From Micromonospora musae (lineage in GTDB: Bacteria > Actinomycetota > Actinomycetes > Mycobacteriales > Micromonosporaceae), in NCBI RefSeq assembly GCF_003626635.1, contig NZ_RAZT01000004.1:451082-515081 (forward strand): a stretch of DNA of 64,000 bases, written 5' to 3'. Shown one piece after another: positions 25,872-35,100 of the stretch. Position numbers and translations under genes: made by a program. The notes beneath the pieces are model-generated. The model made no database searches. It saw nothing but the letters and a program-made list of their open reading frames with translations, and was not told the origin of the DNA. Each line of letters begins with the position of its first letter. The first letter of the stretch is position 1.

Positions 25872-27634
25872 CAGCGTGCGCCGGCCGGGTCGGTCCCGGA
25901 CGTACCGGCGGCGGTCGCCATGGTGGTCGCCTCGCCGGTGGCGTCGGCTCCGCTGCTCGCGTCGTCGGCGGTCGGCTCCGGATCCTCGCCGGGCGTGGCC
26001 GGGCCGCCGTCGTCGGTGGCCGTGGCGTCGTCGGGCCGTTCCCGCCCGGCCGGCTCGCCGCCGTCGTCCCCGGCCTCGTCGCCGGTGTCGTCCGTGGCCG
26101 CTTCGCCGCCCGCGCCGGGACGCCGGGCCAGCAGCGCGATCGCCGCGATTCCCGCCACGGCGAGCAGGGCGATGACGAGGATGCGCAGCGCGCCGGAGCC
26201 GCCGGCGTCGTCGGGGGCGGGCGGCGCCTCCTCGGCGAGAGTCGTGACGACGGCCGCGTTGGGGTCGATCATGCCCCAGCCGGTCGCCGGGTCCGCGTCG
26301 GGACGTCCGGCCCGGTCGGCCGTGGTCTTGATCCGGTGGGTGACCTGCGCGGCGCTCAGGTTCGGGAACGCGCTCCGGACCAGGGTCGCCGTGCCGGCCA
26401 CGAAGGCGACCGCGTACTGCGATCCACTGCTGGCGCGTACCCCGGAACCGCCCGCGCCGAGGCTGGCCACGTCGATGCCCGGCGCGATCACATCGGCCCC
26501 GGAGGGCTGGTAGTTCGCCGCGGGCTGCCCCTCCGGGCCGACGCCGCCGACGCGCAGCAGGGCCTCCGGTCCGTCGCCCGCGGCCGGTGACGGCGAGGCG
26601 GCGGTGCCGGTCGCGGCGGGCGCCACGACCACGACGTCGTGTTCGGACGCCCGGCCGATCGCCTCCGCCACGGCAGGGTCGGCGAGGTCGACGAAGGCGC
26701 CGAGCGCCACCACGCGGGCCCCTGCCGAGACCGCGACCTCGATGGCGGTGGCGGCGTCGGCCGGCTTGGACTGCGGCACGTCGCCCACCACCCGCAGCGG
26801 CAGGATGGTTGCCTCCGGTGCGACTCCGACGACCGGCGCCGCGGCGGCACCGGCCGGCGGGGTCTCCGCGGGGCGGGCACCGATGATGCTCGCCATCGCG
26901 GTGCCCGAGCCGAGGCAGTCGACGTCACCCCGGCCGCTGCCGGAGGGGATGTCCGCGCCGACGGCGACCCGTCCGCTGAGCTCCGGGAGGCCGGCGTCCA
27001 CACCGGAGTCGACGACCGCGACGAGCACCCCCGCGCCGCGGGTACGGCCCCAGGCCTGGTCCGGGGCCATCCGTTCCTGCGCCCAGCCGGAGCCGGGGCG
27101 CGACGGCACGGAGTTGGCGCACTGTGACGAGGCCGGCAGCCGGGTGCCTCCGCCGGGCTTGGCCGGCGGCTTCGGTGGCTGAACCGGCGGCACCGGCGGC
27201 GCCTGGTCCGGTCCCGACGACGGCTGGGTGGGCAGCGGTCCGATGCGCACGCCGTCCCCGACCGCATCCCAGGGCAGGATGAGCGTCCAGCCGGCGCGCA
27301 GCTGACGGGAGTCCGTCAGGCTCTGACCGTCGGCCTGCCGACGGCCGACGTTCAGCCGGTAGAGCTCCTCGGCCCGGTTCGCGGCACCGAGCAACCGCCC
27401 GGCGATCGCCGCCAGGCTCTCCGCGCCGTCGGCGCCCGCCGCCACGGTGTAGTACTTGACGAACGCGCCGTTCTGCGCGTCCGCGTTGGGAGTGGGCGTC
27501 GCCGGTGCCGCGACGGACACCAGGGCCGGTCGGAGCGGGTCCGATCTCTGACCGGCACCGCTCAGCTGCGGCAGCGCGGCCACCATCGCCACGCCGCCGA
27601 GCAGGATGGGCCAGGCCCGCACCTTCGCCGTCAC
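25868..27634 (-). CDS. Catalytically dead mycosin 2 with N-terminal LysM-like module
   Basis: A 588-aa S8-family protein. Residues 1-28 are an N-terminal signal or anchor, and about 58-135 form a LysM-like module (YYTVAAGADG ... LRAGWTLILPWDA ... RIGPLP). The subtilase domain covers about 195-450, followed by a C-terminal membrane helix (about 480-500) and an acidic Asp/Glu/Thr tail. Asp209 is kept (VAVVDSGVD), but the His motif reads DCLGSGTAMAS with Ser243 for His, and the Ser motif reads GSQYAVAFVAG with Gln406 for Ser. It is therefore an inactive protease by sequence. Start GTG 27634 has AAGGAGG upstream. Its promoter carries the shared ECF-type element, and it is translationally coupled to the second pseudo-mycosin. 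Confidence 0.85.
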   Translation of the reverse strand: MTAKVRAWPILLGGVAMVAALPQLSGAGQRSDPLRPALVSVAAPATPTPNADAQNGAFVKYYTVAAGADGAESLAAIAGRLLGAANRAEELYRLNVGRRQADGQSLTDSRQLRAGWTLILPWDAVGDGVRIGPLPTQPSSGPDQAPPVPPVQPPKPPAKPGGGTRLPASSQCANSVPSRPGSGWAQERMAPDQAWGRTRGAGVLVAVVDSGVDAGLPELSGRVAVGADIPSGSGRGDVDCLGSGTAMASIIGARPAETPPAGAAAAPVVGVAPEATILPLRVVGDVPQSKPADAATAIEVAVSAGARVVALGAFVDLADPAVAEAIGRASEHDVVVVAPAATGTAASPSPAAGDGPEALLRVGGVGPEGQPAANYQPSGADVIAPGIDVASLGAGGSGVRASSGSQYAVAFVAGTATLVRSAFPNLSAAQVTHRIKTTADRAGRPDADPATGWGMIDPNAAVVTTLAEEAPPAPDDAGGSGALRILVIALLAVAGIAAIALLARRPGAGGEAATDDTGDEAGDDGGEPAGRERPDDATATDDGGPATPGEDPEPTADDASSGADATGEATTMATAAGTSGTDPAGARW

Positions 27635-27705
27635 CGCCGGCCTCCTTCGCCTCGCCGTCTGCTCGTGGGTGATCCGCGGTGGAACGCGCAGTCGCCCTCA
27701 CCGAC

Positions 27706-27730
27706 GACGCTGCGCCCCGCCCGCCGGTTC
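27706..27730 (-). promoter_or_regulatory. ECF-type promoter of the mycosin pair, site 2 of 4
   Basis: On the minus strand TTTGAACCG (GAAC at 27730-27727) is followed after 17 bases by CGTCGT (CGTC at 27709-27706). It lies between the LysM-like gene and the mycosin pair, leaving a leader of about 65 bases with a good ribosome binding site. Confidence 0.7.
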
Positions 27731-27803
27731 AAAACTGCGGTGGGTGATGCCGAGGAAACGCCGCCGACCGGCGCGCCGGAGGTCGGCCGGTGGCCGAACC
27801 GGC

Positions 27804-29315
27804 TCAGCGCGCCGACCCGGTGACCCGTACCGACCAGCGCGATCGCACCACCTCGCCGACCAGCACGGGCAGCATCCGATGGCCGGTACGGGCGGCCAGG
27901 CCGCGCGCCGCGGTCAGCTCCGCCCCGCGCAGGCCACCGCTGAAGATCACCGCGGGTCCGGTCGCCGTCGCGCCGATGCCGGCCGCGTCGGCGAAGGTCG
28001 CCAGCCGCCGGTACTGCGCCGGAGCGTCCGGGCCGAGCGCGTCGCCCACCACGAAGACCGCCGCGCCCGCCGCGTCGAGCTGCGCGGCGAACGCGAGCGC
28101 CTGCCGGCGGGCGACCGGCGTCGCGCCGGTGACGGTGAGGACGTCGGGCGCGGCGGCGAGGTCGACGAAGAGCCGCCGCTCGCCGTCCCGGCCGAGGACG
28201 ACGGGCATCGTGGCGTCCGGGAGCGGCCCGTCGCCGATCCACGCGCAGGGCGTCTGCGCGCCGCCGTCGCCCGCGGTACCGAGCAGGCGTACGTCGAGAC
28301 GATCCGGGTCGGCCGTCAACGACTCCAGTTGCACGGCCACCCGACCCGACGTGGTCAGCAGCGGGACCGGGCGGACGACGACCACTGTGGTGGTCGCGAC
28401 CTCCACCGGCGGGGCCGGGGCGGGCTCGCCGTCGTCGGGATCGACGGTGCCGGTCGGTCCGTCGGCCTCGGGCTCGACGCTCTCGGTCGGCCGGGCCGTC
28501 GCGGCCGGATCGCCGGTCGCCGCGGGATCGCCCGGCTCGGTGACTCTCGGCTCGGCGGGTTCGACGGTCTTCGGCTCGCCCGGCTCGGCGATATCCGGCT
28601 CGGTGGGTTCGGCGGTCTCCGGGGCGGCGGGCCGGGGTCGTGCGCCGCCACGCACCAGTCGGAGCACGACGGCGAGCAGAACCGCCATCACCACCAGCCC
28701 GGCGGCGCCGACCAGGTACGGGGTGGCGCCGGCACCGTCCTTCTCGGCCGCCGACCCGTTCGCCCGCGCCTCGGACGGTGCGGGCAACGGTCCGACGCGC
28801 ACCGCCGAGCCCTTCGCGTCGGGCGGGAGTTCGAGGATCCAGCCGGGTTGCAGCGCGGTGAGCGGCTCGGTCAACGTGCCGCCGTCCGGCTGCGGGCGGT
28901 CCCGGTTGAGGGCGAAGATCTCCCGGTACCGGTTGCCGTCGCCGAGCGTCTGCACCGCGATCTGGTACAGGTACTCGCGTTGGCCGTCCCGGGGCGGGCC
29001 GACCACGTAGTAGCGGGTGGTCGAGGGGCTCGCCGGGGTCCCGACCGTCGCCGTGGGCGCGCCGGCCCGTACGGGCGGGCCCGACCGGGCGGCGGCCAGG
29101 TCGACCGGGCCGGCCGGCGCGGTCACGGCCGACGGCGGCTGGGCGGCGCCTGGTGGGGTGGCGAGCGCCGCCACGGGGGTGAGGACCGGGGCGAGGCCGA
29201 GCAGGAGACCGAGCAGCAACCAGGGGCGTCGGGGTGGTCGCGCGGCCCGGGTCGCAACCGCCGGTGGCCGATCGTCTCCGCGCCGATGAGGTCCGCTCCC
29301 GGCCCACCTGCCCAT
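27804..29315 (-). CDS. LysM-like membrane protein of the T7SS locus
   Basis: A protein of about 503 aa from ATG 29315; the frame also allows an upstream start, so the N-terminus is uncertain. Residues about 30-52 are a signal peptide or anchor (PWLLLGLLLGLAPVL). About 101-180 is a LysM-like module (RYYVVGPPRDGQREYLYQIA ... LQPGWILELPPDAKG ... RVGPLP) closely matching that of the downstream pseudo-mycosin. A membrane helix follows at about 199-220, then a Pro/Glu-rich linker and a C-terminal alpha/beta region of unknown fold (LAAAPDVLTVTGATPVARRQ). The module could hold the protein at peptidoglycan near the secretion complex. It lies 169 bases upstream of the mycosin pair. Confidence 0.8.
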   Translation of the reverse strand: MGRWAGSGPHRRGDDRPPAVATRAARPPRRPWLLLGLLLGLAPVLTPVAALATPPGAAQPPSAVTAPAGPVDLAAARSGPPVRAGAPTATVGTPASPSTTRYYVVGPPRDGQREYLYQIAVQTLGDGNRYREIFALNRDRPQPDGGTLTEPLTALQPGWILELPPDAKGSAVRVGPLPAPSEARANGSAAEKDGAGATPYLVGAAGLVVMAVLLAVVLRLVRGGARPRPAAPETAEPTEPDIAEPGEPKTVEPAEPRVTEPGDPAATGDPAATARPTESVEPEADGPTGTVDPDDGEPAPAPPVEVATTTVVVVRPVPLLTTSGRVAVQLESLTADPDRLDVRLLGTAGDGGAQTPCAWIGDGPLPDATMPVVLGRDGERRLFVDLAAAPDVLTVTGATPVARRQALAFAAQLDAAGAAVFVVGDALGPDAPAQYRRLATFADAAGIGATATGPAVIFSGGLRGAELTAARGLAARTGHRMLPVLVGEVVRSRWSVRVTGSAR

Positions 29316-29594
29316 TCCGCACCATCCCTCGCGAACGCTCGCCCCCGCAGGTTCGGCCCAGACCGTACGCGACCCGGTTCCGGGCGGGCGAACCGCGTTG
29401 GACGGTGTCCCGGCGCGGCCCGGTGGCACCGGCTCGCCGGTGCGCGGCGGCGTTCGAGGGTCCGTCGGGGACGGTGCGGGAGCTGCCCGACCGTCGATGT
29501 CGACCGGTTGGCGGTCGGCCGCGAAAGTCGTCCGGGTGGCGGCGGGGGCGGCCATGATGGCCCGGTGAGACGGCGCGAGGGGGAGTGATCAGCG

Positions 29595-30410
29595 ATGACC
29601 GACCGGAACTCCGCGACCGTGCTGCTCACCGGGGCGACCAGCGGGATCGGCGCGGCGGCGGCGCGGCTGCTCGCCGGTTCGGTGCGGCGGCTGATCGTGC
29701 ACGGTCCGGAGCCGGCCTCGGAGGTGCGGCCGCTGCTCGACGAACTCCGCTCCGCCGGCCGGGCGGAGATCGGGTACGCGTCGGCCGACTTCGACCGCCT
29801 CGACGACGTCGTCGCCCTGGCCGAGCACGTCGCGGACACCACCGATCGGGTCGACGTCGTGGTCAACAACGCCGGCCGGCCCGGTGCGCCGCGGCGGCGG
29901 CACAGCCACGACGGGTACGAGGCGACGTTGCAGACGAACTACCTCGCGGCGGTCCTGCTCACCGAGCGTCTGTTGCCGCTCGTGCCCGAGGCGGGGCGGG
30001 TGGTGCACGTGGCGTCCGCGACGCACCTCTCCGCCACGTTCGAGCTGGACGATCCGCAGCTGCGGCGTGGCTACGAGCCGACCGCCGCGTACGCCCGCTC
30101 GAAGCTCGCGCTGGTCGCCCACGCGGCCCGGCAGGCAGCCCACCTCCGGCCGGAGATCGTGAGCGTCCACCCCGGGATCGTGTCCACCGCGCTGCTGCAC
30201 GCGATGTTCGCCGTCGAGGGCGAGCCGGCGTCCCGGGGTGGCGCGAACGTCGTGGCGGCGGCGCTGCGGCCGGGCCTGCCCAGCGGCGCGTACCTGGACG
30301 GGCAGCGGGTCGCCGAGCCGGCCCGGCAGGTGCGGGACGCGACGTTCCGGGAGGAGCTGCACCGGCTCGCGATGACGCTGCTCGGGCCCTGGCTCGACGG
30401 TCGCCGCTGA
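29595..30410 (+). CDS. Short-chain dehydrogenase/reductase
   Basis: A 271-aa NAD(P)-dependent oxidoreductase of the SDR family. It shows the nucleotide-binding TGATSGIG (residues 12-19), NNAG (91-94), a catalytic Ser141 in VHVASATH and the Y166-x3-K170 pair in YARSK. The pattern after the active site (HPGIVSTALLH) resembles retinol-dehydrogenase-like classical SDRs. The substrate cannot be predicted. ATG 29595 is preceded by GGGGGAG. It converges on the hydrolase gene at 30476 and looks unrelated to the secretion locus. Confidence 0.9.
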   Translation: MTDRNSATVLLTGATSGIGAAAARLLAGSVRRLIVHGPEPASEVRPLLDELRSAGRAEIGYASADFDRLDDVVALAEHVADTTDRVDVVVNNAGRPGAPRRRHSHDGYEATLQTNYLAAVLLTERLLPLVPEAGRVVHVASATHLSATFELDDPQLRRGYEPTAAYARSKLALVAHAARQAAHLRPEIVSVHPGIVSTALLHAMFAVEGEPASRGGANVVAAALRPGLPSGAYLDGQRVAEPARQVRDATFREELHRLAMTLLGPWLDGRR

Positions 30411-30475
30411 CCGGTGGTCGTGGCGGTAGGGCTTCAGCTCCGCGTCCGGCCCGGGCGGGTGGAACCGCGGCTCGG

Positions 30476-31285
30476 TCACGCCGCCGTCAGGAAGGCGGTG
30501 AGTGGTTCGACCAGCCGGGCCGGCGCTCGGTTGATGCCGTCGTGGCCGGCGCGCGGGACCGGCAACACCCGCATCCGGGGCAGGACGGGTGCCAGGGACG
30601 CGGCGAGCCTCGGATAGTGCGGCGGCCCGGCCTGCCCGTAGGCGAAGAGCACGTCGGCGGTGATGGCGGCGTACTGCTCGGCTGGGCCGTCGTGCGCCGC
30701 GATCTCGGCGGTCTCGTAGAGCGTCATGTCGAGCAGCTCGCCCATCTCCCGCCCGACGGGGTGGCGCAGGAGCAGCCGGGTGAGGGCGGTCTGCACGGCG
30801 AGGGGCAGTCGGGACGCGAGCGACTGCGGGTTGCCCGCCGCGCCGACGATGGCGAGCGCGCGGGCGGTGTCGCCGGTGCGCAGTGCCGCGCGCGCCGCCG
30901 GGATGAAGTCGGCCTTGAAGATGCCGTCGACGGAGACGGCCGGGTCGTAGAGCGCGAGCCGGGCGATCGGCATGGTGAGCGCGGCGCGTAGCGCGATGAA
31001 GCCGCCGGAGCTGTGCCCGACGACCGCCCGCGCCCTGGTCTGCGCAAGCACGGCGCCCAGGTCCTCGATCTCCTGCTCGACGGAGTAGGGCTCGCGGCGG
31101 GCGGGTGCGTCGGCTCGGCCGCGCCGGTTGTAGAGGTGCACGGTGCAGCGCTCGGCGAGGGCGGCGGCGAGCCTGCGGTAGGGCTCGACGGTCACACCGC
31201 CGCCGTGCACGATCACCACGTCCGGGCCGGTGCCGGTCGAGTGGAGCACGATCTTCTCACCGTCCGGTGCGATGACTCGTTCCAT
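30476..31285 (-). CDS. Alpha/beta hydrolase
   Basis: A 269-aa alpha/beta-hydrolase-fold enzyme. VIVHGGG forms the oxyanion region, GHSSGG carries the nucleophile (Ser92), and AGHDGIN near the C-terminus carries the catalytic His. The acid is probably one of the Asp residues after strand 7. The substrate is unknown; small esters or lactones are typical for this subgroup. ATG 31285 follows AAGGGTGG. It is divergent from a TetR-type regulator with a palindrome between them, so it is the likely target of that repressor. Confidence 0.9.
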   Translation of the reverse strand: MERVIAPDGEKIVLHSTGTGPDVVIVHGGGVTVEPYRRLAAALAERCTVHLYNRRGRADAPARREPYSVEQEIEDLGAVLAQTRARAVVGHSSGGFIALRAALTMPIARLALYDPAVSVDGIFKADFIPAARAALRTGDTARALAIVGAAGNPQSLASRLPLAVQTALTRLLLRHPVGREMGELLDMTLYETAEIAAHDGPAEQYAAITADVLFAYGQAGPPHYPRLAASLAPVLPRMRVLPVPRAGHDGINRAPARLVEPLTAFLTAA

Positions 31286-31304
31286 GAGCGCCCACCCTTC
31301 TCGT

Positions 31305-31327
31305 AACTGCGAACGACGTTTGCAGTT
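31305..31327. promoter_or_regulatory. Palindromic operator between hydrolase and TetR genes
   Basis: AACTGCGAAC-GAC-GTTTGCAGTT is a near-perfect inverted repeat with one mismatched pair, in the 54-base gap between two divergent genes. It is the expected kind of site for the TetR-family regulator at 31340, which would control both its own gene and the hydrolase. Confidence 0.75.
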
Positions 31328-31339
31328 TACAGTGGTTCG

Positions 31340-32017
31340 GTGAACGACGCGACCCCCGGAACCGGCCACACCCAGCGGGAGTCGATTTTTCGGCGACCCG
31401 TACGCGGAAGCCGGGGCCCGGCCCCCGCACACAGCCGGGACGACATCGTGACCGCGGCGATCGCGATCGCGGACGCCGACGGGCTGGCCGCGGTCTCGAT
31501 GCGAGCGGTCGCCGCCCGGCTGGAGACCGGCGCGGCCTCGCTCTACCGCTACCTCTCCTCCCGCGACGACCTGCTGGACCTCATGGCCGACCGGGTCGCC
31601 GCCGAGCTGCGCCCGTACCCGGAACCGGACGGCGACTGGCTGGACACCCTGGTACGCCTGGCCCGCGCGCAACGGGCGGTGCACGAGCGCCACCCGTGGC
31701 TGTTCGAGCTGAGCCAGCGGGCCTCCGCCATCGGTCCGGAGGCGCTCGCCTTCTTCGACGCCTGCCTGCGGGTCATGGCACCGGTGGAGGCGCCCTCCGC
31801 CGCCAAGTTCGAGGCGATCGGCATGATGAACGGCGTGGCGATCCTCTTCGCCCGTAAACGCGCCGCCGGCGAGTCCCTCACCTTCGTCGGGTTCGACCTC
31901 ACGCCGTACCCGCATCTGCTCGCCGCGCTCAGCCGACCGGCCGCCACGCCGGCGGCGGCCATGGACCTCTTCGAGCGCGCGCTCCGCAGCCTGCTGCGCG
32001 GGCTCCTCACCGCCTAG
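31340..32017 (+). CDS. TetR/AcrR-family regulator
   Basis: A 225-aa repressor-type protein. The N-terminal helix-turn-helix (about residues 33-80) reads SRDDIVTAAIAIADADG, then SMRAVAARLETGAASLYRYL. The C-terminal part (YPHLLAALSRP) is the ligand-binding and dimerisation region, of the kind seen in TetR_C_33-like or tetracycline-repressor-like proteins. Start GTG 31340. The arrangement with the hydrolase and the palindrome at 31305-31327 suggests a one-step sensing switch: a ligand releases the repressor and the hydrolase is made. Confidence 0.9.
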   Translation: MNDATPGTGHTQRESIFRRPVRGSRGPAPAHSRDDIVTAAIAIADADGLAAVSMRAVAARLETGAASLYRYLSSRDDLLDLMADRVAAELRPYPEPDGDWLDTLVRLARAQRAVHERHPWLFELSQRASAIGPEALAFFDACLRVMAPVEAPSAAKFEAIGMMNGVAILFARKRAAGESLTFVGFDLTPYPHLLAALSRPAATPAAAMDLFERALRSLLRGLLTA

Positions 32018-32161
32018 CGCAGCGGCCCAGCGCGACGGCGGCACCGCCGCACGACGACGGCATTGGTGAGGATGGTGCCCCGCGCCCCGGCTCACCCGGC
32101 CGGACAATCGATTGCGATCATGCTCCGCGACGTTCCGCCCCCGATGAACGGAGCCGCATCG

Positions 32162-35100
32162 TTGAACACACCTCCGATCCGCCGACGCGACGCGCTGCTC
32201 GCCGCGGTGCTCGCCCTCGCGCTGGGCGTCGGCACGCCGGCGTCCGCCGCACCGGCCGGTAGTGGCGCCCCCGTGCCGCCGGCCGAACCACCCACCCGGG
32301 TCCCCACCGGCGCTCCACACACGATCACCCTGATCAACGGCGACCGGGTCACGGTCACCCCCACCGCGGGCGGGGTCGCCACCGACGTGCGCGGGCCGGC
32401 CGGTCAGCCGGTCGGCGCCCAGGTCGTCACCTACGGAGACGACACCTACGTCTATCCCGACTCGGTCACCCGGTACGTCGCGTCCGGGCTGCTGGACCAG
32501 CGGCTCTTCAACGTCACCGAGCTGATCGAGGACGGCTACGACGACGCGCACCGCCCCCGGCTGCCGCTCATCCTCAGCTACACCGACGCCGCCGCCCGGG
32601 CCAAGACCGCGCCGACCGGCGCGACCCGCCTCCGCGACCTGCCGAGCGTGCAGGGCGCCGCCGTCGAGGCGGACCGCAGCCAGGCGGCCCGCTTCTGGAG
32701 CACCCTCACCGGCACCACCGCCGGGGCCCCGGCCGCGAAGCAGTCCCACACCGAACCGGTGCGGTTCACCGGCGGCGTGACGAAGGTGTGGCTCGACGGC
32801 AAGGTGCGCGCCGCGCTGGCCGACACCACGGCGCAGATCGGCGCGCCGCAGGTCTGGGCCGGCGGCAACACCGGTGCCGGCGTACCGGTCGCCGTCCTCG
32901 ACACCGGCGTCGACGCCGAGCACCCGGACCTGGTCGGCCAGGTCACCGAGGCGCGCAGCTTCGTGCCGGGCCGGGAGGTGACCGACCGCAACGGCCACGG
33001 GACGCACGTCGCCTCGACCATCGCCGGCACCGGCGCCGCCTCCGCCGGCGCGGAACGGGGGGTCGCCCCCGGCGTGCGACTGCACGTCGGCAAGGTCCTC
33101 GACGACACCGGCGAGGGGCAGGACTCCTGGATCCTCGGCGGCATGGAGTGGGCCGCCCGGGAGGCGAAGGCGCGGGTCATCAGCATGAGCCTCGGCGGTG
33201 ACCCGAGCGACGGCACCGACCTGCTCAGCCGGGCGGTCAACCAGCTCAGCGCCGAGACCGGCGCCCTCTTCACCGTCGCCGCCGGCAACTCCGGCCCGGA
33301 CATGCAAACCGTCGGTGCGCCGGGCAGCGCGGACGCGGCCCTCACCGTGGGCGCGGTGGACACCCTCGACCGGCTCGCCGTCTTCTCCAGCCGGGGGCCG
33401 CGCCGCGGAGACAACGCGCTGAAGCCCGACATCACCGCCCCCGGCGTGGACGTGCTCGCCGCGCGCTCGCAGTACGCGCCCGAGGGCGAGGGGCCATACC
33501 TGACGATGAGCGGCACCTCGATGGCGACCCCGCACGTGGCCGGCGCGGCCGCGCTGCTCGCCGCGACCCATCCGCAGTGGAGCGGGCGGCAGCTCAAGGA
33601 CGCCCTCATGAGCACGAGCAAGGTGACCCGGCAGTACGACGCCTACCGGGGCGGTACGGGGCGGGTCGACGTCGCCGCCGCCGTCTCGGCGACCGTCTTC
33701 GCCACCGGCGTCGACTTCGCCGCGCTGCGCTGGCCGTACGAGCCCGGGCAGCGGACCGACCAGAAGGTGACCTACACCAACGGCGGCGACACCCCGGTCA
33801 CCCTCGACCTGAGCGTCGAGGCGCCCACCGCCCCGCCGGGGCTCTTCACCCTCGACGCCGATCAGGTCACGGTGCCCGCCCACGGCACCAGCACCGTCAC
33901 CGTGCACGGCGAGCTGGACCGGATGGCCGACGAGGACGGCTACGCGTACGCCACAGTGGTCGCCGCCGGCCCGGCCGGCGCCCCTCGCCTGCACAGCCTG
34001 GTCGGGCTCGACAAGAAGGGGCAGCGCGTCGGGTTGACCGTCACCACGAGGGACCGGGACGGCACCGGGCTCACCGGCCAGCTCCTGCTCAAGGACATCA
34101 CTCGGGACGTGGTGCCGGAGCTGCACCAGATCGACGAGAGCGGCCGACTCGCCCTGCAGGTACGGCCCGGCACCTACAGCCTGCTCATGCAGGCCGACGT
34201 GCCCGGCGTGCACGGTCCGCACTCGGTCGGCCGGGCGATGCTGGTCGCCCCCGAGGTCGTCGTCGGCGACGACGCCCGCACCGTCACGTTGGACGCCCGG
34301 ACGCTGCGGCAGGTCACCGCCGTCACCCCGCAGCGAACCAGCCTCGCCGGGCTCGGGGTCCACTACTTCCGCTCCTACCCCGACCGCTACCGGCTCTCCG
34401 ACAACTACCTCCTCGACCCCCGCTACGACAGCCTCTGGGCCACCCCGACCGGCCGCAAGGTCGAGCGGGGCGCCTTCACCCTGGGCTTCCGCTGGTCCCT
34501 GATCCAACCGCCGCTGACCGTGGCCGGCAAGGGCGACGACTACGACGACCTGAGGATGCAGAGCGGCTCGGCGATCGGCCCGCAGGGGCGGCACGACCTC
34601 GACGCCGTCTTCGTCCCGGGCGGGACGCCGGCCGACGTCGCGCGCGCCGGGGTGCGTGGGAGGGTCGTGGTGGTCCGGCACACCGACACGCCCACCGCGC
34701 TGGCGCAGGCCGACGCGGCGGCCGCCGCCGGGGCCCGGCTGATGATCGTCGTCAACGACGGGTACGGGCGGCTGGACGCCTGGGCGGACGTGCCGGACCC
34801 GAAGACCCCGTTGCCGGTCGCCTCGCTCGGCCGGGACCAGGGCGAGGCGCTGATCGAGCGGATCCGGCGGGGCCACGGACGGCTCACCGTCGAGGGGCAC
34901 GCCAGCCCGGAGTACCTCTACGACCTGGTCGACCGGCACGCCGGCGCGGTGCGGGCGGAGCTGACCTACCGCCCGCGCGGCAAGGACCTGGCCCGGGTCG
35001 AGGTGTCGTTCCGCCACCCGAACCCGGGCACCGGGGTCTGGCTCCGGTACAACGTCTCACCGGACGAACCCACGACCGCGTTGAGCGCGGTGCCGGTGCC

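Noticed and set aside
12996..29315. An eccE gene
   Set aside because: No protein in the locus shows the two N-terminal helices plus cytosolic domain of EccE. It may be absent, as in many non-mycobacterial systems, or lie outside the window.
29330..29410. Possible ECF-type promoter in front of the LysM-like gene
   Set aside because: GAACC sequences are present on the minus strand but no CGTC follows at 17 bases; the nearest CGTT is 13 bases away.
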